DNA of 64,000 nt from Streptomyces sp. MspMP-M5 (lineage in GTDB: Bacteria > Actinomycetota > Actinomycetes > Streptomycetales > Streptomycetaceae), in NCBI RefSeq assembly GCF_000373585.1, contig NZ_KB891854.1:348974-412973 (forward strand), written 5' to 3'. Below are positions 7,849 to 17,440 of the stretch, one piece after another. Below the pieces are notes generated by a model that saw nothing but the letters and a program-made list of their open reading frames with translations, had not been told where the DNA came from and did not search any database. Every line of letters starts with the position of its first letter. The first letter of the stretch is position 1. Position numbers and translations under genes: made by a program.

Positions 7849-8691
7849 ATGCGGCATTTGGGGACGGGCATCGGCTGGCGGCCGGAGATCGCCGCGGAGA
7901 TCGCCGCACTGCCCGGGGTGGACTGGGTGGAGGTGGTGGCCGAGAACGTCTGCCCGGGCCATCTCCCGGACGCCCTGCGGGAGTTGCGGGAGCGCGGCAC
8001 GACGGTGGTGCCGCACGGCGTCTCGCTGGGGCTCGGCGGTGCGGACCGGCCGGACGCCGGGCGGCTGGCGGCGCTCGCCGAGCGGGCCACCGCGCTGGAC
8101 GCCCCGTTGGTCACCGAGCACCTCGCGTTCGTCCGCGCGGGCGGCCCGCTGACCGCGTCGCCGGTGATGGAGGCCGGGCACCTGCTGCCCGTGCCGCGCA
8201 CCCGGGACGCGCTCGACGTGCTGTGCGAGAACGTCCGGATCGCCCAGGACGCGCTCCCGGTGCCGCTGGCCCTGGAGAACATCGCCGCGCTGTTCGCCTG
8301 GCCCGGTGAGGAGCTGACCGAGGGGCGCTTCCTGTCGGAGCTGGTCGAGCGCACCGGGGTCCGGCTGCTGATCGACGTCGCCAACCTCCACACCAATCAC
8401 GTCAACCGCGGCGAGGACCCGGCCGCGGCGCTCGACGAGCTGCCGGTGGAGGCGATCGCCTACGTCCATGTCGCCGGCGGCGTCGAGCGGGACGGGGTGT
8501 GGCACGACAGCCATGCGCACCCGGTGACCCAGCCGGTCCTGGACGTCCTCGCGGAGCTGTGCGCCCGGGTCGATCCGCCCGGGGTGCTGCTGGAGCGCGA
8601 CGACGACTTCCCCGAGGGCGCGGCGCTGGCCGGTGAACTCGACGCGATCCGCGCGGTGGTGGAGGGGGCGCGCCATGGCGCGGCGGCCTGA
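7849..8691 (+). CDS. DUF692 / MNIO (multinuclear non-heme iron oxygenase) family protein
   Basis: 280 residues of TIM-barrel DUF692 type. The expected metal ligands are visible: PHGVSLGLG near 64, TEHLAF near 90, [10 protein letters not shown] near 142, [11 protein letters not shown] near 180, YVHVAGG near 205, HDSHAHPV near 220 and LLERDDDFP near 248. Characterised relatives (MbnB, TglH, ChrH) bind two or three irons and modify cysteine in ribosomal peptides, usually with a dedicated partner protein. The gene downstream overlaps by 17 bases and is the likely partner. ATG with a GGGGGGA ribosome site. No substrate peptide is seen next door. Confidence 0.9.
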   Translation: MRHLGTGIGWRPEIAAEIAALPGVDWVEVVAENVCPGHLPDALRELRERGTTVVPHGVSLGLGGADRPDAGRLAALAERATALDAPLVTEHLAFVRAGGPLTASPVMEAGHLLPVPRTRDALDVLCENVRIAQDALPVPLALENIAALFAWPGEELTEGRFLSELVERTGVRLLIDVANLHTNHVNRGEDPAAALDELPVEAIAYVHVAGGVERDGVWHDSHAHPVTQPVLDVLAELCARVDPPGVLLERDDDFPEGAALAGELDAIRAVVEGARHGAAA

Positions 8692-9145
8692 GACGCGGGA
8701 CACCGGTCCGGCCCGGGAACGGCTGGCGCTGGCGCAGACGGCGCTGCTGTCGGCGCTGGTGGCCGGGACGCCCGCCCCGGAGGGCTTCGACCGTACCCGG
8801 CTGCGGGTGCAGAGCCGGGCGCTGGCCGCCAAGCGGGCCTCGGTGGTCGCCAAGGTCGCGCCCGAGCTTCCGGAGCTGCTCGGCGACGGCTACCGGCCGG
8901 CCTTCCTCGACTACGCCCGCAACCGCCCCATGCGCGGCGGCTACCGCCAGGACGCCCTGGACTTCGCGGCGTTCCTCCTGGCCCGGGAGCGCCCCGCAGA
9001 CCCGGTGGCGCGGCGGCGGCTGGCCCGCTGGTGGCGCGACCGGGCCGGGCCGCGGCCGCCGTCCGCGGGCCCCGCGGCGCGCCTCGCACGGGCCGCCGCC
9101 CGGCGCGCCGCGTCGCTGCGACGCGCCCTGCACCGCACCCGGTAG
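8675..9145 (+). CDS. Probable DUF692 partner protein
   Basis: 156 residues starting at an ATG inside the end of the DUF692 gene. The protein is helical and rich in Arg and Ala. The core is [20 protein letters not shown] followed by [36 protein letters not shown], a pattern conserved beside DUF692 genes in Streptomyces. The C-terminus is a basic, disordered tail. Translational coupling and the general rule that MNIO enzymes need a recognition partner suggest it delivers the substrate; that role is inference. Confidence 0.75.
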   Translation: MARRPETRDTGPARERLALAQTALLSALVAGTPAPEGFDRTRLRVQSRALAAKRASVVAKVAPELPELLGDGYRPAFLDYARNRPMRGGYRQDALDFAAFLLARERPADPVARRRLARWWRDRAGPRPPSAGPAARLARAAARRAASLRRALHRTR

Positions 9146-9298
9146 CTGACGGGCCGTCGGTTCGCGTCTGTGGACACGCCCGACGTGAAGCGCCGGACCG
9201 GCGCCGCGCGTTGGGCGGCACCGGCCACCTTGGGCAAGATGTCCGCATCGTGAGAAAGCTCATGGCGGCGGCGCCCGCCGTCCCGTAGAACCTCCGCC

Positions 9299-10099
9299 AT
9301 GTGGCTCCTCTTCCTCCTGCTCGCCTGGGCCGCGGCGGTCGCCTCCTGCGTCCGGGTCTGCCGCGCGGCGGTCGTCGCCGGGCACGCCCTGCACCGCGCC
9401 CAGGGCACGCCGCCGGACACCGGACCGGCCCCCGGCGCCGCCCCCGCCGGGCTGACCCTGTACGAGACGGCGTACCTCTCCGGCGGCCCACACCGGCTCG
9501 CCGACGTGGTGCTCGTCCTGATGGCCCAGCAGCGGCGACTGCACCTGGCCCACACCGGCTGGGCCACGGTCGTCGACCCGGTCGGCAAGGACCCGGTCGA
9601 GCGCGCCGCGCTCACCGCCATCGGCCCGGAGGGGCAGCAGCGCATACCGGCCGTACGGCACGCCCTGTCCGGTACCGACGCGGTCCACGGGCTGGCCGAC
9701 CGGCTGGTGCGCGCCGGTCTCGCGGCGCCCGCCACGGTCCGTACGGGGGTCGGCGCCGCCGTCCGCCGGCTGCGGGCCACCGCCCTCGTGGTGCTGCTGG
9801 CCGCCGGCGCGACGTACTGGGCGGCGCCGTCCGGCCGGGTGGACCGGCTGGTGCTGGCGTGGTTCGCGCTGCCGCTGATCCTCACCCTCGGCACCTGGCT
9901 CGTCGCCCGCGCCGAGGCCCACCCGTACACCGGCTGGGCCACCGACGCCGGCGAGGCGCGACTGCGCCAGGAGCACCACGGCCCACGGGAGCGGCGGTCG
10001 TCCCCGGCCCCGGCCGGGCTGACGGGGCTGGCGCTGTTCGGGCCCGCGGTGCTCACCGATCCCGGTTTGCGCGAGGCGCTCCACTCTTCCGGGGCATAG
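9299..10099 (+). CDS. TIGR04222-like membrane protein lacking the Cys/Gly tail
   Basis: 266 residues. An N-terminal membrane segment (residues 1-20) is followed by a cytoplasmic domain containing LTLYETAYLSGGPHRLADVVLVLMAQQRRL, split here by the usual family pattern YLxGGPxRxxxxAL. Two more membrane segments lie near 157-173 and 180-200. Family members often end in a long Gly/Cys-rich low-complexity tail; this one ends in LREALHSSGA with no such tail. Its place after the DUF692 pair suggests a functional link. Confidence 0.7.
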   Translation: MWLLFLLLAWAAAVASCVRVCRAAVVAGHALHRAQGTPPDTGPAPGAAPAGLTLYETAYLSGGPHRLADVVLVLMAQQRRLHLAHTGWATVVDPVGKDPVERAALTAIGPEGQQRIPAVRHALSGTDAVHGLADRLVRAGLAAPATVRTGVGAAVRRLRATALVVLLAAGATYWAAPSGRVDRLVLAWFALPLILTLGTWLVARAEAHPYTGWATDAGEARLRQEHHGPRERRSSPAPAGLTGLALFGPAVLTDPGLREALHSSGA

Positions 10100-10136
10100 C
10101 GTCCGACACCGCCGTACGGTGCTTTACTTCGCCACC

Positions 10137-10149
10137 AGTTGGCCCAACT
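10137..10149. promoter_or_regulatory. Short palindrome upstream of the peptidase gene
   Basis: AGTTGG-C-CCAACT is a perfect 6-bp inverted repeat about 95 bases before the peptidase start, next to an AT-richer segment. It may be an operator; no regulator can be named. Confidence 0.35.
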
Positions 10150-10241
10150 ATCCCTTTTGTATGCCCACCGTGCGACCCAGTGCAGCGAGCCCCTCACGGA
10201 GCCCCGCACCGCGCACCACGCACCATACGAAGGGACGGCTC

Positions 10242-11954
10242 GTGAGAGCACTTGCGTTGTACGGCGCCCTCGGGTCGCTGGTCCTGACCGGCCTCGCCAC
10301 CCCACCGGCCGGCGGCGCCGTCCGGGACCCGTCGGCGCCGCCCGCCCCCGTCCACCCCCTCACTTTCGGCCGGTGCGCGGCCGTGGAACACCTCCCGTCG
10401 TCGATCGAGTGCGGCACCCTCACCGTGCCGCTCGACTACGCGCGCCCCAACGGCAAGAAGATCAAGCTGGCGGTCAGCCGGTCCCGGGCCGCCGCGCCCG
10501 GCGAGCGCCAGGGCGCCCTGGTCTTCAACCCCGGCGGCCCCGGCGCCTCCAGCCTGCAGTTCCCCCTCTACGGCGGGCTGCCCACCTGGCGCCGGACCGC
10601 CCGCGCCTACGACTTCGTCGGCTACGCGCCGCGCGGGGTGGGGCACAGCGCGCCGCTGTCCTGCGTGAGCCCCAAGGAGTTCGTCAAAGCCCCCACGGAC
10701 AGCCCGCGGTACCCCAGCGAGTCCTTCAAGCGGAAGAAGGTGGCGGAGGCCAAGGCGTACGCCCACGGCTGCGCCCAGCGGGCCGGCGCCGACCTGCCGT
10801 TCTACAACTCGGTCAACAACGCCCGGGACCTGGACATGCTGCGGGCGGCGCTCGGCGAGAAGAAGCTGACGTTCATGGGCGCGTCCTACGGGACGTACTT
10901 CGGCGCGGTCTACGCGACGCTGTTCCCCGGCCACGTCCGCCGGATGGTCTTCGACAGCGTGGTCAACCCCGACCCCCGGCAGATCTGGTACCGCAACAAC
11001 CTCGACCAGAGCGTCGCCTTCGAACGCCGCTGGCACGACTGGCTGAACTGGGTCGCCAGGCACGACGCCACCTACCACCTGGGGGCCGACCAGGAGGCCG
11101 TGCAGCGCTCGTACGACACCGCCGTCAGGCGGCTGCGGCGGGAACCGGCCAACGGCCGGATCGGCCCCGGCCAGCTGCAGGCGGCGTTCCTCAAGACCGG
11201 CTACAACGACGCGTTCTGGCCACTGCGCGCGGACGCGCTGTCGAAGTACCTGCGCGGCGACGCCCAGCAGCTGCTCGCCCAGGCGCTGCCCTCCCCCGAT
11301 GCCGCGGGCGAGGAGAACGCCAACGCCGTCTACACCGCCGTCGAGTGCAACGACGCGGCCTGGCCGCGCGACTGGCGCGTCTGGGACCGGGACAACACCA
11401 CCCTGGCCCGCACCGCGCCGTTCGAGACCTGGGACAACGTCTGGATGAACCTGCCGTGTGCGTTCTGGCCGAACCACCGGCAGTCGGCGGCGGCCGGCGT
11501 CGAGGAGGCGATCCGCACCACCGCCCACCGGGCCGCCAAGGGCGCGCCGGCCGGCGGCACGCTGGCCGACGCCTCCCGGCGCGCCGCCGACACCGCCCTG
11601 GACTCCGCGCTGGGCCCGCGCGGCCCGCTGGACGTGCGCACCGAGCCCGGTGCGCTGCCGCCGGTGCTGCTGCTGGCCGCCGAGCGGGACGCGGCCACGC
11701 CGTACCCGGGCGCGCTGGAGCTGCAGCGGCGGCTGCCCGGTTCGTCGCTGGTCACCGAGCGGGCGGCGGGCACCCACGGCATCGCGCTGGGCGACAACGC
11801 CTGTGTCAACGCCCATGTCGAGGCGTATCTGCTGCGCGGGAAGGTGCCCGGGCACCGGGCGTACTGCGCGCCGCGCGCCGAGCCGGTGCCGGGGCAGCCG
11901 ATCCAGCGGTCCCGGCAGGCGCTGGTGCAGCAGGTGAAGGTGAAGGGGCGGTAG
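10242..11954 (+). CDS. Secreted tripeptidyl aminopeptidase-type alpha/beta hydrolase
   Basis: 570 residues if translated from the GTG preceded by GAAGGGA; the open frame extends 41 codons further upstream but those lack signal-peptide character. An N-terminal signal (VRALALYGALGSLVLTGLA) directs secretion. The hydrolase fold shows NPGGPGAS (oxyanion hole), GASYGTYFG with the nucleophile serine, AERDAATP with the acid, and GTHGIAL with the histidine. The domain order and C-terminal TAP-like half match the SlpD/SlpE/Tap family, which removes tripeptides from extracellular peptides. Single-gene unit ending at a strong terminator. Confidence 0.9.
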   Translation: MRALALYGALGSLVLTGLATPPAGGAVRDPSAPPAPVHPLTFGRCAAVEHLPSSIECGTLTVPLDYARPNGKKIKLAVSRSRAAAPGERQGALVFNPGGPGASSLQFPLYGGLPTWRRTARAYDFVGYAPRGVGHSAPLSCVSPKEFVKAPTDSPRYPSESFKRKKVAEAKAYAHGCAQRAGADLPFYNSVNNARDLDMLRAALGEKKLTFMGASYGTYFGAVYATLFPGHVRRMVFDSVVNPDPRQIWYRNNLDQSVAFERRWHDWLNWVARHDATYHLGADQEAVQRSYDTAVRRLRREPANGRIGPGQLQAAFLKTGYNDAFWPLRADALSKYLRGDAQQLLAQALPSPDAAGEENANAVYTAVECNDAAWPRDWRVWDRDNTTLARTAPFETWDNVWMNLPCAFWPNHRQSAAAGVEEAIRTTAHRAAKGAPAGGTLADASRRAADTALDSALGPRGPLDVRTEPGALPPVLLLAAERDAATPYPGALELQRRLPGSSLVTERAAGTHGIALGDNACVNAHVEAYLLRGKVPGHRAYCAPRAEPVPGQPIQRSRQALVQQVKVKGR

Positions 11955-11990
11955 GGCCGGGGAAGGGAGAGCCGCCGCCCCGGTGCCACG

Positions 11991-12024
11991 CGTACGGGCC
12001 GTCCCTCGGGGGGCGGCCCGTACG
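11991..12024. terminator. Bidirectional terminator between peptidase and hemQ
   Basis: Perfect 11-bp arms CGTACGGGCCG and CGGCCCGTACG around a 12-base loop, in the gap between two convergent genes. Confidence 0.8.
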
Positions 12025-12051
12025 GCTGCGTGCCAGGCGGGCCGGTGCCGG

Positions 12052-12780
12052 TCAGGCCAGGCCGGCGATCAGCTCGGCGACCGGCTTGCGGCGGCCGGTG
12101 TAGAAGGGGATCTCCTCGCGGACGTGCCGCCGCGCCTCGGAGCCGCGCAGGTGGCGCATCAGGTCGACGATGCGGTGCAGCTCGTCGGCCTCGAAGGCGA
12201 GGATCCACTCGTAGTCGCCCAGCGAGAAGGAGGCGACGGTGTTGGCGCGGACGTCGGGGAAGCCGCGGGCCATCTTGCCGTGGTCGGCGAGCATCCGGCG
12301 GCGGTCCTCGTCGGGGAGGAGGTACCAGTCGTAGGAGCGGACGAACGGGTAGACGCTCACGTAGTCGCGGGCGTGCTCGTCGGCCAGGAAGGCCGGGATG
12401 TGCGACTTGTTGAACTCGGCGGGGCGGTGCAGCGCCATGTTCGACCACACCGGCGCGAGCGCGCGGCCCAGACGCGTGCGGCGGAAGCGGTTGTACGCCT
12501 CCTGGAGGTCGTCGGAGTTCTCCGAGTGCCACCAGATCATCACGTCCGCGTCGGCGCGCAGGCCGGAGAGGTCGTAGGTGCCGCGGACCACCACGTCCTT
12601 GGCGGCGAGCTGGGCGAACAGCTCCTCGACCTCGTCGGCGTAGCCGGACCGGTCGTCGGGGAGGACGTCGCGCAGCCTGAAGACCGACCAGAGGGTGTAG
12701 CGGATGACCTCGTTGAGGTCCTTGGCCTTCTTGCCGGCGTTGGGGATCTTGGCGGTGTCGGGGGCGGAAGCGTCTGTCAT
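12052..12780 (-). CDS. hemQ: Coproheme decarboxylase HemQ (ChdC)
   Basis: 242 residues of the chlorite-dismutase-like family. It converts Fe-coproporphyrin III to heme b using peroxide, the last step of the coproporphyrin-dependent pathway of Gram-positives. Seen: YTLWSVFRL near the N-terminus, [29 protein letters not shown] with the active-site tyrosine, and [26 protein letters not shown] split by the heme-binding histidine region. An alternative ATG at 12789 adds three residues and is coupled to the hemY stop. It lies directly behind hemY, its pathway partner. Confidence 0.94.
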   Translation of the reverse strand: MTDASAPDTAKIPNAGKKAKDLNEVIRYTLWSVFRLRDVLPDDRSGYADEVEELFAQLAAKDVVVRGTYDLSGLRADADVMIWWHSENSDDLQEAYNRFRRTRLGRALAPVWSNMALHRPAEFNKSHIPAFLADEHARDYVSVYPFVRSYDWYLLPDEDRRRMLADHGKMARGFPDVRANTVASFSLGDYEWILAFEADELHRIVDLMRHLRGSEARRHVREEIPFYTGRRKPVAELIAGLA

Positions 12781-12791
12781 GTCGTCCATTC

Positions 12792-14255
12792 TCACTCGCC
12801 GCCGGCGGAGCCCGCCGCCAGGGTCCCGAGGACCTCGTCGGCGGCCCGCCGGGCGGAACCGATGCACGCCGGGATGCCGACGCCGTCGTAGAGCGCGCCG
12901 CAGACCCGCAGCGGGCCCGGCAGGCCGGCGACGGCGGCCCGGATGCGCGCCACCCGGTCCACATGGCCGACGGTGTACTGCGGCAGTCCGCCGTCCCAGC
13001 GGGTCACGGTGGTGGCCACCGGCCGGGCGGCCAGGCCGACCGCCTCGCCGAGGTCGGCCAGGGAGAGCTTCACCAGTTCGTCGTCGTCGCGGGCGAGGTC
13101 GGCCTCGTCGCCGTAGCGGCCGAGGGAGGTGCGGAGCACGAAGAGGTCCGGGTCGGCCTCGGCGATCCAGTTCCACTTGTGGCTGGCGAAGGTGGACGCC
13201 TTGATCCGGTGGCCGTCGACCGGCGGGACGAGGAAGCCGCTGCCGCCCGGCACGGTGGTCAGGTCAGCGCGCCGGAAGGCCATGGTGACCAGCGCCATCG
13301 AGGCGTACTCGACGGCGGACAGTTCGCCGGCGGCGGCCGGGCAGCCGGCGTGCAGCAGCCGTGCGGCGGCGGCCGCGGGGGCGGCCAGGACCACCGCGTC
13401 GGCGGTGAGCGTGCGCTCGCCCGCCCGGAGGTGCCAGCCGTCCGCACCGGCCCAGCGCAGCTCGTGCACCGGCGTGCGCAGCAGGATCTCGCCGCCGGAG
13501 CGGCGGACCGCGTCCGCGACCGCGCCGGGCAGGGTGCCGATGCCGCCGGCGATGCCCATGAAGACCGAGGCCGGGCCGTTCGCCGCCGGCCCCTCGGAGG
13601 CGGCGGCCGCGGCGCGCTCCTGGATGGCCCGGACGCCCTCGATCAGCGAACCGCCGCGGCGGGCCGCGTCGAAGAGCTGCGGCACGGCGGCGCGCATCGA
13701 GATGCGGTAGGCGTCGCCGGCGTAGACCCCGCCGAGCAGCGGCTCGACGAGCCGGTCGACGACCTCCCGGCCGAGCCGGGCCGCGACGTACGCGCCGACC
13801 CCGACGTCGGCGCCGGCCTCGGTCGTCGGCAGCGTCCGGTCCTCCTCGATGCGCGCCAGGCCCTCCGGGGAGAGCACCCCGGAGGCGGCCAGCGGCCCCA
13901 GGTCGCCGGGGACGCCCATCACATGTCCCTTGGGCATCGGGCGGAGCGCACCGCGCGTCCACAGCGAGGCGGTGGCGGTGCCGGGCGGCTGGAGCCGGTC
14001 GGCCAGGCCCACGGCCCGCGCCAGCTCCACCCCCTCCGGCCGCCGGGCCAGCATCGACTCGGCGCCGAGATCGACCGGCACGCCCGCGATCTCGCCGGCC
14101 AGCAGCTTGCCGCCGAGGCGCGCCGACGCCTCCAGCAGGGTCACCCGGGCGCCGCCGGCCAGCAGCCGGTGTGCGGCGGCCAGCCCCGCGATCCCGCCGC
14201 CGACGACCACGACATGACCGGGTGCCCGGCCCGTACCGCTGTGCGCTGTGCTCAT
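12792..14255 (-). CDS. hemY: Coproporphyrinogen III / protoporphyrinogen oxidase
   Basis: 487 residues. The N-terminal FAD-binding motif is [16 protein letters not shown], followed by [12 protein letters not shown]. The C-terminal part has [19 protein letters not shown], the second FAD contact. In actinobacteria this enzyme (also called CgoX) oxidises coproporphyrinogen III by six electrons to coproporphyrin III. It is followed by hemQ with only a few bases between, so oxidation and decarboxylation are co-expressed; ferrochelatase is not in the window. ATG start chosen immediately before the FAD motif. Confidence 0.94.
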   Translation of the reverse strand: MSTAHSGTGRAPGHVVVVGGGIAGLAAAHRLLAGGARVTLLEASARLGGKLLAGEIAGVPVDLGAESMLARRPEGVELARAVGLADRLQPPGTATASLWTRGALRPMPKGHVMGVPGDLGPLAASGVLSPEGLARIEEDRTLPTTEAGADVGVGAYVAARLGREVVDRLVEPLLGGVYAGDAYRISMRAAVPQLFDAARRGGSLIEGVRAIQERAAAAASEGPAANGPASVFMGIAGGIGTLPGAVADAVRRSGGEILLRTPVHELRWAGADGWHLRAGERTLTADAVVLAAPAAAAARLLHAGCPAAAGELSAVEYASMALVTMAFRRADLTTVPGGSGFLVPPVDGHRIKASTFASHKWNWIAEADPDLFVLRTSLGRYGDEADLARDDDELVKLSLADLGEAVGLAARPVATTVTRWDGGLPQYTVGHVDRVARIRAAVAGLPGPLRVCGALYDGVGIPACIGSARRAADEVLGTLAAGSAGGE

Positions 14256-14509
14256 GTCCTCCACTCTCTCAGAGCCGGTCCGGGCCGTTCGGAGCCGGTC
14301 CGCTCCCCCGGGAGCCGGCCCGCGCCCGAGGCGCCCGAGGCGTCCGGCGGGTCCGGTGAAGGCGGCCGGGTGCACCGTTGACACCGGGCGGCGCCGGGCA
14401 AAGACTCGGGGTCGGCGGGTGGCGATCTTCGTACCGCCCGGCCGCCCGAGCCGGTACGCGAGGACAGCGCAGAGCGCCCAGTCGGGGCAGACAGCGAGGA
14501 CACAGCCTG

Positions 14510-15718
14510 ATGACCGAGCCACACGCAGGGGACGCCGTACGGGACGTCTACATCGTCGACGCGGTGCGGACCCCGGTCGGCAAGTACGGCGGCGCACTGG
14601 CCGGGACGCGCCCCGACGACCTCGCCGCCCATGTGCTGCGCGCCCTGGTGGACCGCACCCCGCGGCTCGACCCGGCGCGGATCGACGACGTGTACTTCGG
14701 CGACGCCAACGGCGCGGGCGAGGACAACCGCAACGTGGCGCGGATGGCGGTGCTGCTGGCCGGGCTGCCGGTCACCGTGCCCGGCGTGACGGTCAACCGG
14801 CTGTGCGGGTCCGGGCTGGAGGCGGTCGTCCAGGCGGCGCGGGCGGTCGCGCACGGCGACGCGGAGATCGCGGTGGCCGGCGGCGTGGAGTCGATGAGCC
14901 GGGCGCCGTACGTGCTGCGCAAGCCGGAGCGGGCCTTCCCGGCGGGCCATCAGGAGATGTTCTCCTCGACGCTGGGCTGGCGGATGGTCAATCCGCGGAT
15001 GGCGCCGGAGTGGACGGTGTCGCTGGGCGAGGGCGCCGAGCTGATCGCCGAGAAGCACGGCATCACCCGCGAGCAGCAGGACGTGTTCGCGCTGGCCAGC
15101 CATCAGAAGGCGGTCCGGGCCTGGGCGGCGGGCGACTACGCCGCGGAGGTCGTGCCGGTGCCGGGGGTCGCGCTGGCCCGCGACGAGACGATCCGGGAGA
15201 ACTCCTCGCTGGAGGCGCTCTCCAGGCTGAAGCCGGTGTTCCGCACCGAGGGCGGCACGGTCACCGCCGGCAACTCCTCGCCGCTCAACGACGGCGCCGC
15301 CGCGCTGCTGCTGGTCAGCGAGGAGGGGCTGCGGGCCACCGGGCGGGAGCCGCTGGCCCGCGTCCGGGCGAGCGCGGTGACCGGCGTCGAGCCGCAGCTG
15401 TTCGGGCTGGGCCCGGTCGAGGCGGTCCGGCGGGCGCTTACGCGGGCCGGGCGGGGCTTCGGCGATCTGGCGGTCTGCGAGCTGAACGAGGCGTTCGCGG
15501 CCCAGGCGCTGGGCTGCGTCGCCCAGTGGCCGGAGCTCGACCCCACGGTGGTCAATCCGCGCGGCGGCGCCATCGCCATCGGCCACCCGCTGGGCGCCTC
15601 CGGGGCCCGGCTCGCCGGCGCGGTGGCCCATCAGCTCGCCGCCCGCGGCTCGGGCACCGGCCTGGCGGCCCTGTGCATCGGCGTGGGCCAGGGGTCGGCG
15701 CTGGTGCTGGAGCGCTAG
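14510..15718 (+). CDS. Thiolase (acetyl-CoA acyltransferase, beta-ketoadipyl-CoA thiolase-like)
   Basis: 402 residues. The nucleophile cysteine is in NRLCGSGLEAV near residue 100, the second set of motifs is NPRGGAIAIGHPLGASGARL, and the base cysteine is in ALCIGVGQGSAL. These are the three thiolase signatures. Overall length and the MSRAPYVLRKPE segment are like PcaF/PaaJ thiolases of aromatic degradation, and an aromatic-type aldehyde dehydrogenase gene follows, which supports catabolic use. ATG with GAGGA upstream; the longer open frame is not used. Its TAG stop begins a copy of the dispersed repeat. Confidence 0.88.
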   Translation: MTEPHAGDAVRDVYIVDAVRTPVGKYGGALAGTRPDDLAAHVLRALVDRTPRLDPARIDDVYFGDANGAGEDNRNVARMAVLLAGLPVTVPGVTVNRLCGSGLEAVVQAARAVAHGDAEIAVAGGVESMSRAPYVLRKPERAFPAGHQEMFSSTLGWRMVNPRMAPEWTVSLGEGAELIAEKHGITREQQDVFALASHQKAVRAWAAGDYAAEVVPVPGVALARDETIRENSSLEALSRLKPVFRTEGGTVTAGNSSPLNDGAAALLLVSEEGLRATGREPLARVRASAVTGVEPQLFGLGPVEAVRRALTRAGRGFGDLAVCELNEAFAAQALGCVAQWPELDPTVVNPRGGAIAIGHPLGASGARLAGAVAHQLAARGSGTGLAALCIGVGQGSALVLER

Positions 15719-15732
15719 GGCGCTTCTGACGG
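15717..15732. repeat. Partial copy of the dispersed stop-anchored repeat
   Basis: AGGGCGCTTCTGACGG is identical to the left end of the element at 1936-1951 and overlaps the thiolase TAG stop by two bases. The inverted second arm is absent here, so this is a half copy. Confidence 0.6.
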
Positions 15733-15830
15733 TCGGGCGTCCGGCGTCGGCCGTCCGGCGGGCGTGCGGCGGCGGCATGGGGCACACTCGTTGACCAATC
15801 AACTGACGCCGTGATCCCGGAGGTTGGCCG

Positions 15831-17288
15831 ATGGCCCTGCTCGACCCCAAGGACTGGTGCGCCCTGCGCGGCGGCCCCGCCGCGGCACTGGAGCCCGCGA
15901 CCGGCGAGGCACTGGCGGAGCTGACGCTGGCCGCGCCCGCCGACGTCGCGGACGCGGCGGGCGCGGCCGCCGCGGCGCAGCGGGACTGGGCGCGCCGGCC
16001 GTACGCGGAACGGGCCGCGGTGCTGCGCCGGGCCGGCGACCTCGTGCACCGGCACGCCGAGGAGATCGGCGAGTGGCTCGTCCGGGAGGCCGGCAGCGTC
16101 CGCGGCAAGGCCGAGTTCGAGATCCGCACCGCGGCCGAGGAGTGCTACGAGGCCGCGGCGCTCGCCCACCGCCCGCTCGGCCAGGTGCTGCCCTCGGGCG
16201 CGCCGCGCCTGTCGTACACCACCCGGGTGCCGGCCGGCGTGGTCGGGGTGATCACGCCGTTCAACGTCCCGCTGGTCCTCGCGGTCCGGTCCGTCGCGCC
16301 GGCCCTGGCGCTGGGCAACGCGGCGGTGCTCAAGCCCGATCCGCGGACCGCGGTGTGCGGCGGGCACGTGCTCGCCGCGGTCTTCGCCGAGGCCGGTCTG
16401 CCGGCGGGGCTGCTGCACGTGCTGCCCGGCGGCGCGGACGCCGGGCGGGCGCTGGTCGAGGATCCGCGGGTGCGGGTGATCTCCTTCACCGGCTCGACCG
16501 CGGCCGGCCGCAGCGTCGGCGCGTTGGCCGCCCGGCACCTCAAGCGGGCCCATCTCGAACTGGGCGGCAACAGCGCCTTCCTGGTGCTGCCGGACGCCGA
16601 TCTGGACGCGGCGATGTCCACCGCCGCCTGGGCGTCGTTCTTCCACCAGGGCCAGGTGTGCATGACGGCCGGCCGGCACCTCGTGCCCGCCTCGCTCTAC
16701 GACGAGTACGTGGCGCGGCTGGCGGCGAAGGCGGACGCGCTGACGGTCGGGGACCCGTTCCGCGCGCAGGTGCACCTCGGTCCGGTCATCGACCGCGGCC
16801 AGCTCGGCAAGATCGACGCGCTGGTGCGGCGGAGCGCCGCGGCGGGTGTGCGGATCGCCGCCGGCGGCACCCACGAGGAGCTGTTCTACCGGCCGACGGT
16901 CCTCGCCGACGCGGGCCCGGACACGACCGGACCGGGCTCGGTGGGCGCCTCCCCCGCGTACGGCGAGGAGGTCTTCGGGCCGGTCGCGCCGGTCCGCGCC
17001 TTCCGGACCCTCGACGAGGCGGTGGCGCTGGCCAACGAGTCCTCCTACGGGCTGGCGCTGGGCGTCGTCACCCGCGACGCGGCCCGCGCTCTGGAGCTGG
17101 CCGACCGGATCCCGACCGGGCTGCTGCACATCAACGACCAGACCGTCAACGACGAGCCGGTGGCGGCCTTCGGCGGACTGGCCGACTCCGGGACCGGCGC
17201 CCGCTTCGGTGGCGAGGCCAATCTCGACGCGTTCACCGAGACCCGCTGGACGACGGTGCGCGCCACCCCGGCGGCCTACCCCTTCTGA
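15831..17288 (+). CDS. Aldehyde dehydrogenase, benzaldehyde/vanillin dehydrogenase-like
   Basis: 485 residues of the NAD(P)-dependent aldehyde dehydrogenase superfamily. Seen: GVVGVITPFNVPLVLAVRS (cofactor strand), SFTGSTAAGRSVG, LELGGNSAFLVL with the general base glutamate near residue 245, and HQGQVCMTAGR with the catalytic cysteine near 278. The HQGQVCM form and INDQTVNDEPVAAFGG near the C-terminus are characteristic of the benzaldehyde/vanillin group. With the preceding thiolase it may serve aromatic acid breakdown, but no ring-cleavage genes are present. Own ribosome site, CCGGAGG. Confidence 0.88.
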   Translation: MALLDPKDWCALRGGPAAALEPATGEALAELTLAAPADVADAAGAAAAAQRDWARRPYAERAAVLRRAGDLVHRHAEEIGEWLVREAGSVRGKAEFEIRTAAEECYEAAALAHRPLGQVLPSGAPRLSYTTRVPAGVVGVITPFNVPLVLAVRSVAPALALGNAAVLKPDPRTAVCGGHVLAAVFAEAGLPAGLLHVLPGGADAGRALVEDPRVRVISFTGSTAAGRSVGALAARHLKRAHLELGGNSAFLVLPDADLDAAMSTAAWASFFHQGQVCMTAGRHLVPASLYDEYVARLAAKADALTVGDPFRAQVHLGPVIDRGQLGKIDALVRRSAAAGVRIAAGGTHEELFYRPTVLADAGPDTTGPGSVGASPAYGEEVFGPVAPVRAFRTLDEAVALANESSYGLALGVVTRDAARALELADRIPTGLLHINDQTVNDEPVAAFGGLADSGTGARFGGEANLDAFTETRWTTVRATPAAYPF

Positions 17289-17440
17289 TCCGGGTACCCG
17301 ATCGGCCACCCGCTTCCGCTGCGGCCCGGGTGCCGCCGGTCCCGCACCGCGGCACCCCGCGCCGCGATCATGGAGCGCGGCGGAGCGGGCGGACCGACCG
17401 GAACGCCGCGGACCGCGGCACCGAACGAGAGGAGACGGCG

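Noticed and set aside
4606..8853. One 1415-residue leftward open frame
   Set aside because: It crosses three real genes on both strands; only the part from 5640 down has permease character. High GC content gives long antisense frames throughout.
14510..17288. Complete aromatic degradation cluster
   Set aside because: Only thiolase and aldehyde dehydrogenase are present; ring-activating and ring-cleaving genes are absent.
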